A stretch of DNA of 64,000 nucleotides, from contig NZ_JAKWBN010000008.1 in assembly GCF_022511585.1 (NCBI RefSeq), positions 1 through 64,000 of the forward strand. Direction: 5' to 3'. The position numbers and the translations under genes were made by a program. This document shows, in pieces, positions 10,801-17,218 of this stretch. Position 1 is the first letter of the stretch; each line of letters begins with the position of its first letter. This DNA is from Shimazuella soli. GTDB lineage: Bacteria; Bacillota; Bacilli; Thermoactinomycetales; Thermoactinomycetaceae. The notes below the pieces were generated by a model. It ran no database searches and was not told where the DNA came from. It saw nothing but the letters and a program-made list of their open reading frames with translations.

Positions 10801-11598
10801 GTAGAACAGGATTTGGGTTTTCCTTTTGCCTTGTCTGCGCTTTTCCAGTGTCCTACGATTGGGGAATTGTGTTATTATTTGGAACATCAGCATTCTATCC
10901 ATTCCGTAATCACCCTGCAACAAGGAAATGGACGACATACTCCTCTGTTTTTGATTCATGGACAAGGTGGAGGAGTGCTGAGTTATCATCATTTGGTAGC
11001 ACAGTTGAATGATGAGCTGACGATTTATGGCATCCAAGCTAGAGGATATGAGGGAGAAGCGGATATTTTTACAGCGTTGGAAGAAATGATCGATTACTAT
11101 GTTTCCTTGATCAAACAAGTACAACCTGCTGGCCCATATCGACTGGGAGGTTGGTCGCTGGGTGGGGTGCTGGCACATGGTGTTACAGCGAAATTAGAGC
11201 AAATGGGAGACACAGTAGAGTTCTTGGCGATGATTGATTCTACTTGGCTAGACCAAGAAGAGAGTGAACTTCTTTACCAACAGTTGAAATCAGGAGCGTT
11301 TTTGCCGACAATAGATTCAGAAAAGAATAAATTGTGGCTTGCAAATGGAATTGCTTTTGCTCGTTACCAACTCGAAAACATGGTACGTACACCTATTCAT
11401 CTTTTTGTGGCTGAAAATCGATCCCAGACCATTGGTTCCTCCAATTGGGCACCTTGGACGGCATCAACAGTTTATGCCAATATTGTGGATGGAAATCATG
11501 TAAGCCTGTTGGAAAAAGCCAATGTAAAAAAATTGGCTGATGATATGGGGCAAGCAATCCAAGCAACAAAGAAATGGTTTGCTGGCAAGGAGGATTAG
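1819..11598 (+). CDS. Nonribosomal peptide synthetase, C-A-PCP-C-A-PCP-E-C-PCP-TE
   Basis: This 3259-residue multidomain synthetase starts at TTG 1819 behind a GGGGAGATAAGG ribosome site. Approximate order by residue: C1 (HHVLMDGW near 148), A1 (TSGSTGKPKG near 614), PCP1 (GGHSLL near 982), C2 (HHIIMDGW near 1171), A2 (TSGSTGKPKG near 1645), PCP2 (GGDSIL near 2018), E (HHLVVDGVSW near 2204), C3 (HHILLDGW near 2643), PCP3 (GGHSFDAM near 2982) and TE (GWSLGG near 3110, DGNH near 3225). Aligning the pockets to GrsA by eye gives DLFNNALTYK for A1 (alanine-like, glycine possible) and DAFWLGGTFK for A2 (valine-like). The E domain predicts D-valine. C1 and C3 both follow E domains, as DCL-type condensation domains do. 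No adenylation domain lies between C3 and PCP3. The TE should release the peptide by hydrolysis or cyclization. Confidence 0.96.
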   Translation: MEENDVSLNLEDMYTLTPLQHGMLLHSDMATSDGMYIAQLSFSIQGEFQFPSFLQAWQEVIDRHAILRTAFLWGENVEPQQLVFSGVSMPFIKVDLRHLSREEQAVEIEETKKRDRKQKFLLDEPPLMRFTFLQTDHDAVTCIWSYHHVLMDGWSLPIILGEVFQYYEAISGGESLHLPTPKAYRDYIAWLKRQDQKEAKAFWQEMLKGYDTPLSLRFDRNETKEQGYQYITKMLSQEMTSHIQEMGKRHGLTISTILQAAWGLLLGRTHYTEDVLFGATSSGRPTDLAGSENMVGLFINTAPVRVTLTSETILTWLLNLQARQVEAREYSFSSLVDIQSWSEIPRGSHLFESIVVVENYPIGQHATNEYAKWRITEVDGREETHYPITLVCTPGEKMQVKIMYQADRFARSTIEDILLRLVIILEQMVYHPEQKVDQISILTKPETKLMLEDWNQTAVATRSKFIHQWFEEQVKRTPHQIAVTWGHDSLTYEQLNQKSNQLAHYLISAGISREKIVAVLLPRSTDLLVSLLAILKAGGAYVPLDPKYPKDRIAYMLEDSDAQIVLTTEQLSSLITTNTTTCCIDRLDLRGKATNNPNLDGTANQLAYVIYTSGSTGKPKGVMVEHHSVSMLFSWAYGQFHPDEYSGVLASTSICFDLSVFELFFPLSCGGTVVGVENALYLTTASDLVPITLINTVPSVANELVQMNVIPDTVRTINLAGESLSRSLVDELYLLPQIEKVYNLYGPSEDTTYSTFSLMERKSRQTPSIGRPIDNTTVYVFDSQRQPVPAGIPGELYLGGEGLTRGYLNRPDLTDERYLPHPLDKEKRVYRTGDLVRFETDGTLQYIGRVDHQVKMRGYRIELGEIEATLHAHPNIKKSVVVAKDSRLIAYVITTDRATDYEAYLTQYIPSYMIPSQFVFLDVFPLTPNGKVDRNKLPAPGQSSSPIRKQDLSPSEEIVAGVWEQVLGVKPIQADDNFFQVGGHSLLATQVISKLAEIWNKEIPLTYIFEFPTVKELAAKIEGTQREQSELTAIPVYDRSNQFAPASYGQRRLWFLDQIIDDRSTYHLPYAIRIEGTFDILAFRRSLQAIAIRHESLRTTFTEREGIPIQVIHQVPPIDFSYTDIRQEEESLEQLISRAYHQSFSLTSGPLWRAHLYQETEDKWVLLFTFHHIIMDGWSLGIFGNELFRLYEANCRGKSIEIDALPLQYRDYSAWQQDYIHSDDLKTHLHYWKDKLSGVPVLHLPTDKTRPAEQTFRGRTKSFEVPLSLTEGLKQLSKEEGVTLYMSLLASWQIWLSRYSGQEDIAVGSPVAGRTRSELENLIGFFVNTLVLRTDLSGNPSFQELLSRVRQTSMEAYANQHVPFEKMVDELAPDRNLQQSPLFQVMFVLQNMPVQTEGSIDVKLSPFPLEHETAKYDLTLTMMDTPEGLQGAWEYNADLFSEVTIDRMIKQYVQVLETVVADPTVPIREISLLTREDERFFAEQNQLISNYPAKSIAALFEEQVSLYPSKIALQSATASLTYEEVNQQANQLAHFLQKKGVQSDIKVGICLDRSIELIIAMLAIVKTGAAYVPFDVSYPIERFQYLVTDSEVSFVVTTQKWTDRFQNKQMDCCMLDEEERMIRQESTSNLVTQAKIDFLAYVMYTSGSTGKPKGVEIPQKGIIRLVKNTDYATFSANDVFLQLAPVAFDAATFEIWGALLNGAKLAIMPSALPSLSELGKAIQSYEVTTLWLTAGLFRLMVDHQLHALKGLKQLLTGGDVVSPVHVQKVLHMGGVQVINGYGPTENTTFSCCYQVPQDWSGDVLPIGKPIAGTTAYVLDDMLQQLPVGIVGELYVGGDGLAKGYANQPLLTQERFIEHEKFGRLYRTGDLVRYLYDGTMMFLGRKDHQVKIRGFRVELGEIETTLAQLPKVKDAIVIQKEGKLIAYLTSLSPINTNELRDQLVRALPDYMVPASFVLLDELPLTENGKVNRNALPSPAGIHILKELPQGEIEQKIAIIWQDVLGISMVNRNDNFFRLGGDSILSLQVVAKATQQGIGITPKQMFQFQTIEELAKVAIQKDVLEVEQGVIKGKVDLTPIQSWFFAQKPANVHHFNQAVMVQLNVSLSPLQIEETWRKLHEHHDSLRLQFRRKDDSWQASYGEESNIVSMKVHDISNFEEQEQMVEMKRFANYYQRSLDLAHGPITRLIYFHLGAERKPRLLIIAHHLVVDGVSWRIILEDLATLIQQLAGRQAMILPAKTTSYQRWAQLVQEEKQLNPVYKQIDFEIPVDQTGENTEESSELATFSFSKEETEKLVKSSAKAEDILLTAFVRTIVKWTSNSNVLVDLEGHGRDVLGDDIDVSRTVGWFTKLYSASFQVKENVTALEALRLVKDQRNAAFHQTKFGQTKSISPVNFNYFGQFRQLNEDTGVLIGTAETVGETVHPKMIRSYILEGFGVISKDQLTLTLRYSKNIHRKETIEELLYQLCQEIRILVSKLVETSEQIYTPADFPLASLSAHEFNMLPSRGVESIYPLSPLQKGMLFHSQYAKAKGEYITQIAMTLEGQWYPDKWTNAWKQLIARHEILRTSFWSKGLKEAHQIVHERLPIEAKHMDWQQIAPEEQETSLVDWLKRDQEEAFDLSSAPLMRIAFIRLTPEKVIMVWTHHHILLDGWSLPLVLQELMQLYQQKILPKSAPPYRRYIEWLRQQSTEEAEQYWKTQLKGITAATLVRKTYGTQSAQSVKRFVNKQLTEAIQQFAREQRLTMNTVVQGAWALLLQQMTQQTDLLYGTTSSGRPAELTDSNKMIGLFIQSLPTRVDLDTDQSVAEWLQTLQLQQLEQRKYEYVSLVDIQSWSDIPRGTPLFGTLFVFENYPTAGSEEELSHEIRITDLEVQDQSNVPLVLVSGPGEQLLLKFQYLSPCFTEIEIEEFLDELVLLLEKMITVPTTPVKHLCQTSHIEKLDSPSLQKFRPTSKNKNLLAGMTKIWEEVLSQTPIGLDQNFFDLGGHSFDAMAIASRVEQDLGFPFALSALFQCPTIGELCYYLEHQHSIHSVITLQQGNGRHTPLFLIHGQGGGVLSYHHLVAQLNDELTIYGIQARGYEGEADIFTALEEMIDYYVSLIKQVQPAGPYRLGGWSLGGVLAHGVTAKLEQMGDTVEFLAMIDSTWLDQEESELLYQQLKSGAFLPTIDSEKNKLWLANGIAFARYQLENMVRTPIHLFVAENRSQTIGSSNWAPWTASTVYANIVDGNHVSLLEKANVKKLADDMGQAIQATKKWFAGKED

Positions 11599-11600
11599 AA

Positions 11601-12350
11601 ATGTTAAGCCTTTGGTTACCTTTTACCAAAGCGATCAAAGCTGATGCGCATGTTTTGTTTTGTTTTCCATATGGCGGGGGAAACCCCGCTTTTTATAACA
11701 ATTGGGAAGTCTTTTTATCCGACCATTTTCAAGTGTGTCCTGTTCAATTACCTGGTCGTGGGATGCGTTTTACAGAGCCTTCCTATACCGATTTTCGTTT
11801 ATTGATACAAGATATAACAGAAGCCCTTATACCCCACTTATCAAGTAATCGGTTTTCCTTTTTTGGGCATAGCATGGGAGCGTTGGTAAGTTTTGAAGTA
11901 GCAAGATCGCTCCAAAGAAAGGATTTACCACTGCCGGAGACTTTATTTGTTTCTGGCTACCATGCACCACATTTGCCAGATCCGGGAAGGAAAATACATG
12001 ACCTGCCGGATGAAGAATTTTTAAATGGCATAATTGAGATGAACGGACTGCCTGAAGAATTGGTGGAAAATCGAGACTATTTATCCGTATTTCTTCCAGC
12101 GTTACGTGCGGATTTCACCATGTGTGAAACATATGAATACTTGCCTGATCAAAAATTAAAAAGTGCGATTGTCGCTTTAGGTGGAAAAGAAGACCCAGAA
12201 GCAGGAGAGGAGCACCTAAAAGCTTGGAAAGAACAAACGGCAAGTGATTTTTCTTTGCATATGCTAGATGGTGATCATTTTTATATTCATCAAAAGGAAA
12301 CCGAAATAGTGAAAATAATTGAAAATCAATGTAAGACATTGTATTTTTAA
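11601..12350 (+). CDS. Type II thioesterase of the NRPS cluster
   Basis: This 249-residue alpha/beta hydrolase belongs to the external (type II) thioesterase family, which removes wrongly primed or stalled acyl groups from carrier domains. It has the nucleophile elbow GHSMGAL, the early family motif FPYGGGN and the terminal histidine context DGDHFYIH. The ATG at 11601 is chosen because AAGGAGG lies just upstream, overlapping the end of the synthetase gene. The upstream in-frame codons would overlap that gene. It is co-transcribed as the last biosynthetic gene of the cluster in this window. The 3' end of the gene appears to be partly repeated near 13170-13220. Confidence 0.93.
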   Translation: MLSLWLPFTKAIKADAHVLFCFPYGGGNPAFYNNWEVFLSDHFQVCPVQLPGRGMRFTEPSYTDFRLLIQDITEALIPHLSSNRFSFFGHSMGALVSFEVARSLQRKDLPLPETLFVSGYHAPHLPDPGRKIHDLPDEEFLNGIIEMNGLPEELVENRDYLSVFLPALRADFTMCETYEYLPDQKLKSAIVALGGKEDPEAGEEHLKAWKEQTASDFSLHMLDGDHFYIHQKETEIVKIIENQCKTLYF

Positions 12351-12352
12351 AA

Positions 12353-12364
12353 ATATAGTGACAA
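12353..12364 (+). repeat. Upstream repeat of Nudix unit 1
   Basis: ATATAGTGACAA lies 2 bases after the thioesterase stop codon and recurs at 13254-13265. In both places it follows DNA resembling a thioesterase 3' end (TAGATGGTGATCAT) and precedes a GC-rich Nudix gene. Confidence 0.6.
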
Positions 12365-12422
12365 TCTGTTTGAAAATATGTTATTTTGAGTTTACAGGGA
12401 TCCACACACAGAGAGGAATAAT

Positions 12423-13001
12423 GTGGATAACGTCTATGGTCATCTTGGAACGTTCCAGCCGGCAGGCAGTGCTTCATTCGAACTGGAGCCCGATGCCCAC
12501 CGGACACAGCTCGTCGGAGTAGGTCTCTTCTTCGACAAACTGGGCCGCATGCCCCTTCTCCTGCGAGCCGCAGGAGACCCGGGTACTGGAGCCCGAGTTG
12601 AGCATGCTGGGGGAGCAGTTGACCAGTTCGAGCTGATGTTTGATGCAATTCCCCGGGAGATTCATGAAGAGCTCAACCACAAGGAGCTCGCAGCAGGGCT
12701 TTGGCCGGAAGATATCAAGGTCTTCCGGACATTCATCGGCGAGGAGGAAGTGAAGCAGATCGAAGACGGTCATGCCGCCCTTCGCATCTGGAAGTTTCCT
12801 TGTTTGAGCCGTCGCCCGTTCAGTGAGGTTGAGTTCAGCCTTTCACCTGACCATGAGAGGTACGAGGTGGTTGTCCCGAATACGGACATGGTGGAGATCC
12901 CGTACGAGGGCGGCCCGCTCCGATTCAGCCACCTGCCACTGGAACGGCAGATGAATGCACTTGAAGCCCGTGAGGTTATCTTTGGCTCCAAGCTGAGGTA
13001 A
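12423..13001 (+). CDS. Nudix-family hydrolase in a GC-rich unit (copy 1)
   Basis: This 192-residue protein carries a recognisable Nudix box: GAVDQFE, seven residues, then REIHEEL. The last glycine of the consensus GX5EX7REUXEEXGU is replaced, so substrate and activity are uncertain. Nudix enzymes cleave nucleoside diphosphate linked to another group. The GTG at 12423 sits behind GAGAGG. An overlapping ATG at 12421 opens a frame that stops after 34 codons and is rejected. Base composition is clearly more GC-rich than the flanking NRPS and PTS genes, which suggests transfer. It is followed by a GC hairpin and terminator that also occur after the second Nudix gene. Confidence 0.72.
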   Translation: MDNVYGHLGTFQPAGSASFELEPDAHRTQLVGVGLFFDKLGRMPLLLRAAGDPGTGARVEHAGGAVDQFELMFDAIPREIHEELNHKELAAGLWPEDIKVFRTFIGEEEVKQIEDGHAALRIWKFPCLSRRPFSEVEFSLSPDHERYEVVVPNTDMVEIPYEGGPLRFSHLPLERQMNALEAREVIFGSKLR

Positions 13002-13007
13002 TCCTTA

Positions 13008-13097
13008 CGGACTCACTGGGCGACGGGGTTCCCCGCCGTCCAGCCGTAAATAATGTTTGAAAAGATAAAGGACTCCCTTATTGTAAGGGAGTTTTCA
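13008..13097 (+). repeat. Downstream repeat of Nudix unit 1 (GC hairpin plus terminator)
   Basis: GGACTCACTGGGCGACGGG opens a GC hairpin in which GACGG pairs with CCGTC. About 30 bases later a second hairpin, ACTCCCTTA with TAAGGGAGT (13072-13092), is followed by TTT. The whole block is repeated at 13823-13915 with few differences. Confidence 0.8.
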
Positions 13098-13142
13098 CAT
13101 TTTATAAAAAAATTGGTAGCAGATTGAGAATGTCAATAAGGA

Positions 13143-13220
13143 TGGAGAGAGTAGAAAGAGAGCGATTGTTCAAAGTGGTAGATGGTGATCATCTATTGAA
13201 TGTTAAGGGGAATAAGAAAT
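13143..13220 (+). pseudogene. Possible remnant of a thioesterase 3' end
   Basis: A short open stretch encodes KVVDGDHLLNVKGNKK and stop. This resembles the DGDHF context near the end of the type II thioesterase at 11601. The DNA match TAGATGGTGATCAT is shared with 12269-12282. About 70-85 bases later both places carry ATATAGTGACAA. I read this as a degraded duplicate of the thioesterase end. The match is short, so chance similarity is possible. Confidence 0.4.
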
Positions 13221-13253
13221 AGTAGCAATAATGGGAAAAGCAATTTTAAAATA

Positions 13254-13265
13254 ATATAGTGACAA
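13254..13265 (+). repeat. Upstream repeat of Nudix unit 2
   Basis: This is the second copy of ATATAGTGACAA (first at 12353-12364). It lies just ahead of the second GC-rich Nudix gene. Confidence 0.6.
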
Positions 13266-13323
13266 GTTGTTCATTGGTGTGCTACTTTTAAAACGAAGGT
13301 CCCCTAAAGAGAAAGGAACGACT

Positions 13324-13821
13324 GTGTGGACCAGATGGATTGAGTTCGTCTGGATGTTGATCTCCAGGATCTACATCCGTGTAGTGTGTGTCTATGTCAT
13401 CAGCGAGAATGATCATGCTCTCTTTCTCCAGCGGAAGGAAGACGATCCTTCAGCATACGGTCCGGATCAAGATAAGGAACCCTCCTGCGGTCATATCGAT
13501 AAGAGAGAAACACCTAGGAAGGCTGCTGCCCGGGAACTTCGAGAAGAAACTAGTATCAAGGTAAACCCTTCTGAGTTGATCTACTTGGAAACAGGCTGGA
13601 TTCCGGGGTGCAGGTCTCTTCGTGGCGGAGTTGCTCGGTATGTCCTTTATCTGGACGAAACACATGAAAACATTCCATTGGAGCTGCTTGAGCACAAGGG
13701 TCGCGTTTGGGTTCAGGCCTCTCCCGAGATGCTTGCGAAGCAAGAAGGACTTCCGATTGACTACCAGAAGTGCACCATCAGGGCACGACGGAAGCTGGTG
13801 AAGCGGGGATTGCTGCACTGA
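13324..13821 (+). CDS. Nudix-family hydrolase in a GC-rich unit (copy 2)
   Basis: This 165-residue protein has a near-perfect Nudix box: GHIDKRE, seven residues, then RELREETSI, with only the consensus glycine changed to serine. The fold segment VCVYVISENDHALFLQRK before it is typical of the family. The GTG at 13324 is chosen because AAAGGA lies 6 bases upstream. The frame stays open further upstream to 13267, so a longer form cannot be excluded. It is GC-rich like the Nudix gene at 12423 but not a recent copy of it: the proteins share the motif and little else. The same hairpin-terminator repeat follows both. Confidence 0.85.
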   Translation: MWTRWIEFVWMLISRIYIRVVCVYVISENDHALFLQRKEDDPSAYGPDQDKEPSCGHIDKRETPRKAAARELREETSIKVNPSELIYLETGWIPGCRSLRGGVARYVLYLDETHENIPLELLEHKGRVWVQASPEMLAKQEGLPIDYQKCTIRARRKLVKRGLLH

Positions 13822-13822
13822 T

Positions 13823-13915
13823 CGGACTCACTGGGCGACGGGTTCCACCCGCCGTCCATCCGTTAACAATAATTGACAAGATAAAAGAACTCCCTTCATG
13901 TAAGGGAGTTCTCTC
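13823..13915 (+). repeat. Downstream repeat of Nudix unit 2 (GC hairpin plus terminator)
   Basis: This is the second copy of the block at 13008-13097. It begins with CGGACTCACTGGGCGACGGG and ends with the hairpin AACTCCCTT / AAGGGAGTT (13888-13910), which acts as a plausible intrinsic terminator. Confidence 0.8.
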
Positions 13916-13994
13916 TATTTACGCCAATAATTACATTATCTGGAAAAATATGATGATGAAAAAGTATTTCAATCAGTGATGTATTTTGTATTTA

Positions 13995-14516
13995 TTATCT
14001 CGTAATTAATGAATCTAAGCCTTGCTTGATTTGTTCCGCTTTTACGATATGTGTTATCCCATATAGCACATCCGTTTCTTCATTAGAGGAATCTTCTTTT
14101 GAAGCTGGGGTTGGATACGTGTTATTAGGAACAGTGTCTTGTTTTTCAGGCGCAGTGTTTTGATTTTCTGAAGCAGGATTTGGCTTCGGGTTATTAGAAC
14201 TTTGCTTTGCTGCAACTTGGTATGTATTTGTTTTTTTCGAACTCAAATCTGGTGTTGTACTTTTCTCGCTTTCTTTTGCAGCATGCTTCGTACGAATCTC
14301 CGATTTTCCCACCTGAACGATTTTTCTTAAAGCTTTTGAATGATGGATGGTATTCTGTACTTTTTCTACTTGTATAGGAGAATGTCCAGCTGTGATGTTA
14401 ACGGTCATCGTATCAATTGGTGACTTTCCTATATGCACATTAGGTGCAGCTTCCCCGGTTGGTTGCCCAAATGGAATAAGCAGAAGCGGAATTGCTATGA
14501 TAAATGCCAAACGCAT
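13995..14516 (-). CDS. Secreted low-complexity protein, function unknown
   Basis: The 173-residue product starts with a signal peptide (MRLAFIIAIPLLLIPFGQ) and probable cleavage after GEAA. The mature part is hydrophilic, rich in Ser, Asn, Lys and Pro, with a long disordered central stretch (about residues 75-140). Only the C-terminal segment looks ordered. The ATG follows AGAGGG. I recognise no domain. It is divergent from the PTS regulator at 14770, about 250 bases away, and convergent with the Nudix unit. Confidence 0.6.
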   Translation of the reverse strand: MRLAFIIAIPLLLIPFGQPTGEAAPNVHIGKSPIDTMTVNITAGHSPIQVEKVQNTIHHSKALRKIVQVGKSEIRTKHAAKESEKSTTPDLSSKKTNTYQVAAKQSSNNPKPNPASENQNTAPEKQDTVPNNTYPTPASKEDSSNEETDVLYGITHIVKAEQIKQGLDSLITR

Positions 14517-14769
14517 CGAATCCCTCTTTTCTATAAATGAGTCTACGGTTATATAGTATAAATCATTTCACTGTATTTGGATTTTCCAATTAATAGGAAT
14601 GTAGTTGTAGGAATAAATAATGTAATTCAAAGTATAATCTTTGCACAAAGGACCAGACAGCATTTGAACCACGAAAACCCTTTTAAATTTGTAGAAAAGG
14701 TGTAACATATAAATTAGATACATGATCAGTACAATTTCTGCACAGTCTAGGTAGAAAGGAGGGATCGGA

Positions 14770-16899
14770 TTGGATGAACGAAGTGTCCTTCTCTTATCGC
14801 AACTCATTCATCACAAAGGTTACTTACCTATCGAAGAAATAACCGATAAGCTACAGATCTCTAGACGCACGCTTTACTATGACTTGAAAAAAGCAAATCA
14901 ATGGCTCAAAGATCAAGGGTTAGAACACATTACCAATGTTCGTTCATTAGGACTGTCTCTACCGGAAAACTCCAAGCAGAAAATTCCAGCACTAATGAAA
15001 GACATCAATACACAGCAATACTACTTTTCTGAAAAAGAACGCAAAAATTTATTGGCTGTTTCTTTGATTACAACTACTGTCCCTCTGTTTTTGAAAGATT
15101 TGATGGACAAAATCAAGGTGAGTCGAGGAACTACGATTCAAGAGATGAACCGTTTAAAAGGCGAATTTACTTCTTTTCAATTAAAATTGGAATTTCATCG
15201 AGTAGATGGATATGTAGTTGAAGGGGAGGAACGGCAAAAACGTAAAGCTTTACTGTATTATTTATCGCACATTCTCACTAATAATGGTTGGAATCAGCTA
15301 TTAAATGAAATTCAAGTGTTATTAAACGGAGATCTGGATACAGAAGCACTATATCTTGAGAAACATACATTGTCGTTCATTCATGAATATTTTCCTTTTA
15401 TCGAACAACTGGTAACGGATAGTGTTACCAAGTATGGACTTCAGATTACGGATGAGATGTATCAGCAATTATCGCTGCGACTTCTGGTGTTTAGTAAGCG
15501 CTTACTTGAAGGTAACTCCGTTCAGATTCAAGAGGAAGAGAAAGAGGTACTTCGTACGACTGCCGAGTATGAAGTAGCTACTTATATAGCCAAACATCTG
15601 GAGCAAAAGTTTCAAGTACCATTTCCAGAGGATGAGATTGCTTATTTGACCATGCATCTTTTGGGGATATCGATTCGCATAGATCCATATGATTTGGATC
15701 ATAATGAAGTAACAGAAAACTTAAAATGGATTATCGAAAAGATGGTGTTTGATTTTCAGCGATATGCTTGTGTGTTTTTTCAGGATTCATCCCAATTAAA
15801 AGAGAACTTACTCAAACACTTAAAACAAACCTATTATCGACTCAAGTACGATTTGGCGATTGATAATCCATTAATCGGCTCCATCCAAGAATCGTATGGT
15901 GAAGTTTTGGAATTAACGAAAAAAGTGGTGCACCATTTAGAAGCTTACATGGAAAAACCGCTAAATGAAGATGAGATTGGTTTTTTAGCAATGTACTTTG
16001 GAGGTTGGCTTAAACGGGAAGGGACAACTCCCCAAACACGGAAAAAAGCCATGATCGTCTGTGGAAATGGCGTATCCACCTCTCAATTGCTTCAATCTCA
16101 AATTGAAAATCTACTGACGACAGTAGATGTAGTCTCTATCTTATCTTTACGTGAATTCAATGAACACACCCCTTATGATGTTGATTTTATTGTCTCTACG
16201 ATACCGATTAAGCATCGTATTCCTGTTTTTCATGTCAATCCAATTTTGACAGACTTAGAAAAAGAAACCTTATTGAACCAATTTAATTTGTTTATTCAAC
16301 GAAAATCAAAGTCACCCCATTATTCGATTCCTGCTTTGATGGATATTATCCAAAAATATGCTGACATCAAAGATGAGGCGAAATTGGTGGAAGATTTAAC
16401 TCAATTTTTATCGGTGGAGAAACGAACGCTTTGGAAAGGGGTGAAACCTGTGTTAGAAGATTTATTAACACCAGACATGATCCAATTGAACCAAGAGACA
16501 GACGATTGGAAATCGGCTATTCGAATAGCCAGCCAACCTCTGCTAAAAAAGGGCGCTGTTCAAGATGAGTATGTAGAAGCGATGATTCAAAATGTGCTGG
16601 AACTAGGTCCTTATGTAGTGATAGCACCAAAAATAGCCATTCCTCATGCTAGACCTGAACAAGGCGTCAAACAAATGGGGATGAGCTTACTCACTCTGAA
16701 AGAAGGGGTATTATTTGAGAAAAGCGACAACCCAGTACAATTGATGATTGTACTCGCAGCAGTAGACAAAGAGTCGCATCTCAAAGCACTAGCACAATTA
16801 TCAACGCTTTTATCAAACGAAGAAGATGTCAAACGAATTATAGAAGCAACAGATAACAAGACTGTTTTGGATTTGATCGCAAAATATTCTCAAGTCTAG
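14770..16899 (+). CDS. PRD-containing PTS regulator (BglG/MtlR type) with EIIB and EIIA domains
   Basis: This 709-residue regulator senses sugar-PTS phosphorylation. Residues 1-60 form an HTH (LQISRRTLYYDLKKANQWL). Two PTS regulation domains with conserved histidines follow over about 170-390 (YLTMHLLGI, FLAMYFGG). An EIIB-like domain has cysteine in MIVCGNGVSTSQLL near 428. A C-terminal EIIA(Fru/Mtl)-type domain has its active histidine in AIPHARP near 626. The TTG start at 14770 sits behind AAAGGAGGG. It heads an operon with EIIB and EIIC genes 12 and 319 bases downstream. No separate EIIA gene is present, so its EIIA domain may also take part in transport. The HTH favours a DNA-binding activator over an RNA antiterminator. 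Confidence 0.9.
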   Translation: MDERSVLLLSQLIHHKGYLPIEEITDKLQISRRTLYYDLKKANQWLKDQGLEHITNVRSLGLSLPENSKQKIPALMKDINTQQYYFSEKERKNLLAVSLITTTVPLFLKDLMDKIKVSRGTTIQEMNRLKGEFTSFQLKLEFHRVDGYVVEGEERQKRKALLYYLSHILTNNGWNQLLNEIQVLLNGDLDTEALYLEKHTLSFIHEYFPFIEQLVTDSVTKYGLQITDEMYQQLSLRLLVFSKRLLEGNSVQIQEEEKEVLRTTAEYEVATYIAKHLEQKFQVPFPEDEIAYLTMHLLGISIRIDPYDLDHNEVTENLKWIIEKMVFDFQRYACVFFQDSSQLKENLLKHLKQTYYRLKYDLAIDNPLIGSIQESYGEVLELTKKVVHHLEAYMEKPLNEDEIGFLAMYFGGWLKREGTTPQTRKKAMIVCGNGVSTSQLLQSQIENLLTTVDVVSILSLREFNEHTPYDVDFIVSTIPIKHRIPVFHVNPILTDLEKETLLNQFNLFIQRKSKSPHYSIPALMDIIQKYADIKDEAKLVEDLTQFLSVEKRTLWKGVKPVLEDLLTPDMIQLNQETDDWKSAIRIASQPLLKKGAVQDEYVEAMIQNVLELGPYVVIAPKIAIPHARPEQGVKQMGMSLLTLKEGVLFEKSDNPVQLMIVLAAVDKESHLKALAQLSTLLSNEEDVKRIIEATDNKTVLDLIAKYSQV

Positions 16900-16911
16900 G
16901 AGGACCAGAAG

Positions 16912-17184
16912 ATGAAAATTTTAGTGGTATGTGGATCGGGATTAGGCAGCAGCTTTATGTTGGAACTCAATGTAAAAAAAGCAGCGAAAGAACTTGGGAT
17001 AGATGCAGAAGTGTCTCATACGGATTTAACAACAGCTAAGTCGGAGCAAGCAGATTATTATATTGGTTCTGGGGATATTATGGATCAGCTTAGTGGTGGA
17101 TCGAGAAAAACGATTTCATTAAAAAATATGTTTAGTATGGACGAGCTAAAACAAGCATTGCAAGCAAATATATTAGATGCCTGA
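16912..17184 (+). CDS. PTS EIIB component, ascorbate (UlaB/SgaB) type
   Basis: This 90-residue cytosolic phosphocarrier has the active cysteine at position 7 in the P-loop-like VVCGSGLGSS. Length and sequence fit the EIIB of the L-ascorbate PTS family. It would accept phosphate from an EIIA and pass it to the sugar bound by EIIC. It lies 12 bases after the regulator gene with AGGAGG in between, and is followed by its EIIC. The real substrate may be another sugar acid or pentose-related compound, because the operon carries tkt and deoC and not ascorbate-6-phosphate genes. Confidence 0.9.
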   Translation: MKILVVCGSGLGSSFMLELNVKKAAKELGIDAEVSHTDLTTAKSEQADYYIGSGDIMDQLSGGSRKTISLKNMFSMDELKQALQANILDA

Positions 17185-17218
17185 TCTTCCAAACTATTTC
17201 CTATAAGGGGGCCTTTAC

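Noticed and set aside
12115-12648. 177-codon minus-strand frame spanning the thioesterase end and Nudix gene 1
   Set aside because: It crosses a gene boundary and a composition change. The plus strand carries recognisable thioesterase and Nudix motifs in the same DNA.
13008-13097. The repeated GC hairpin as an integron attC site
   Set aside because: No RYYYAAC/GTTRRRY core pair is present at the ends, no integrase is seen, and the block includes an ordinary terminator.
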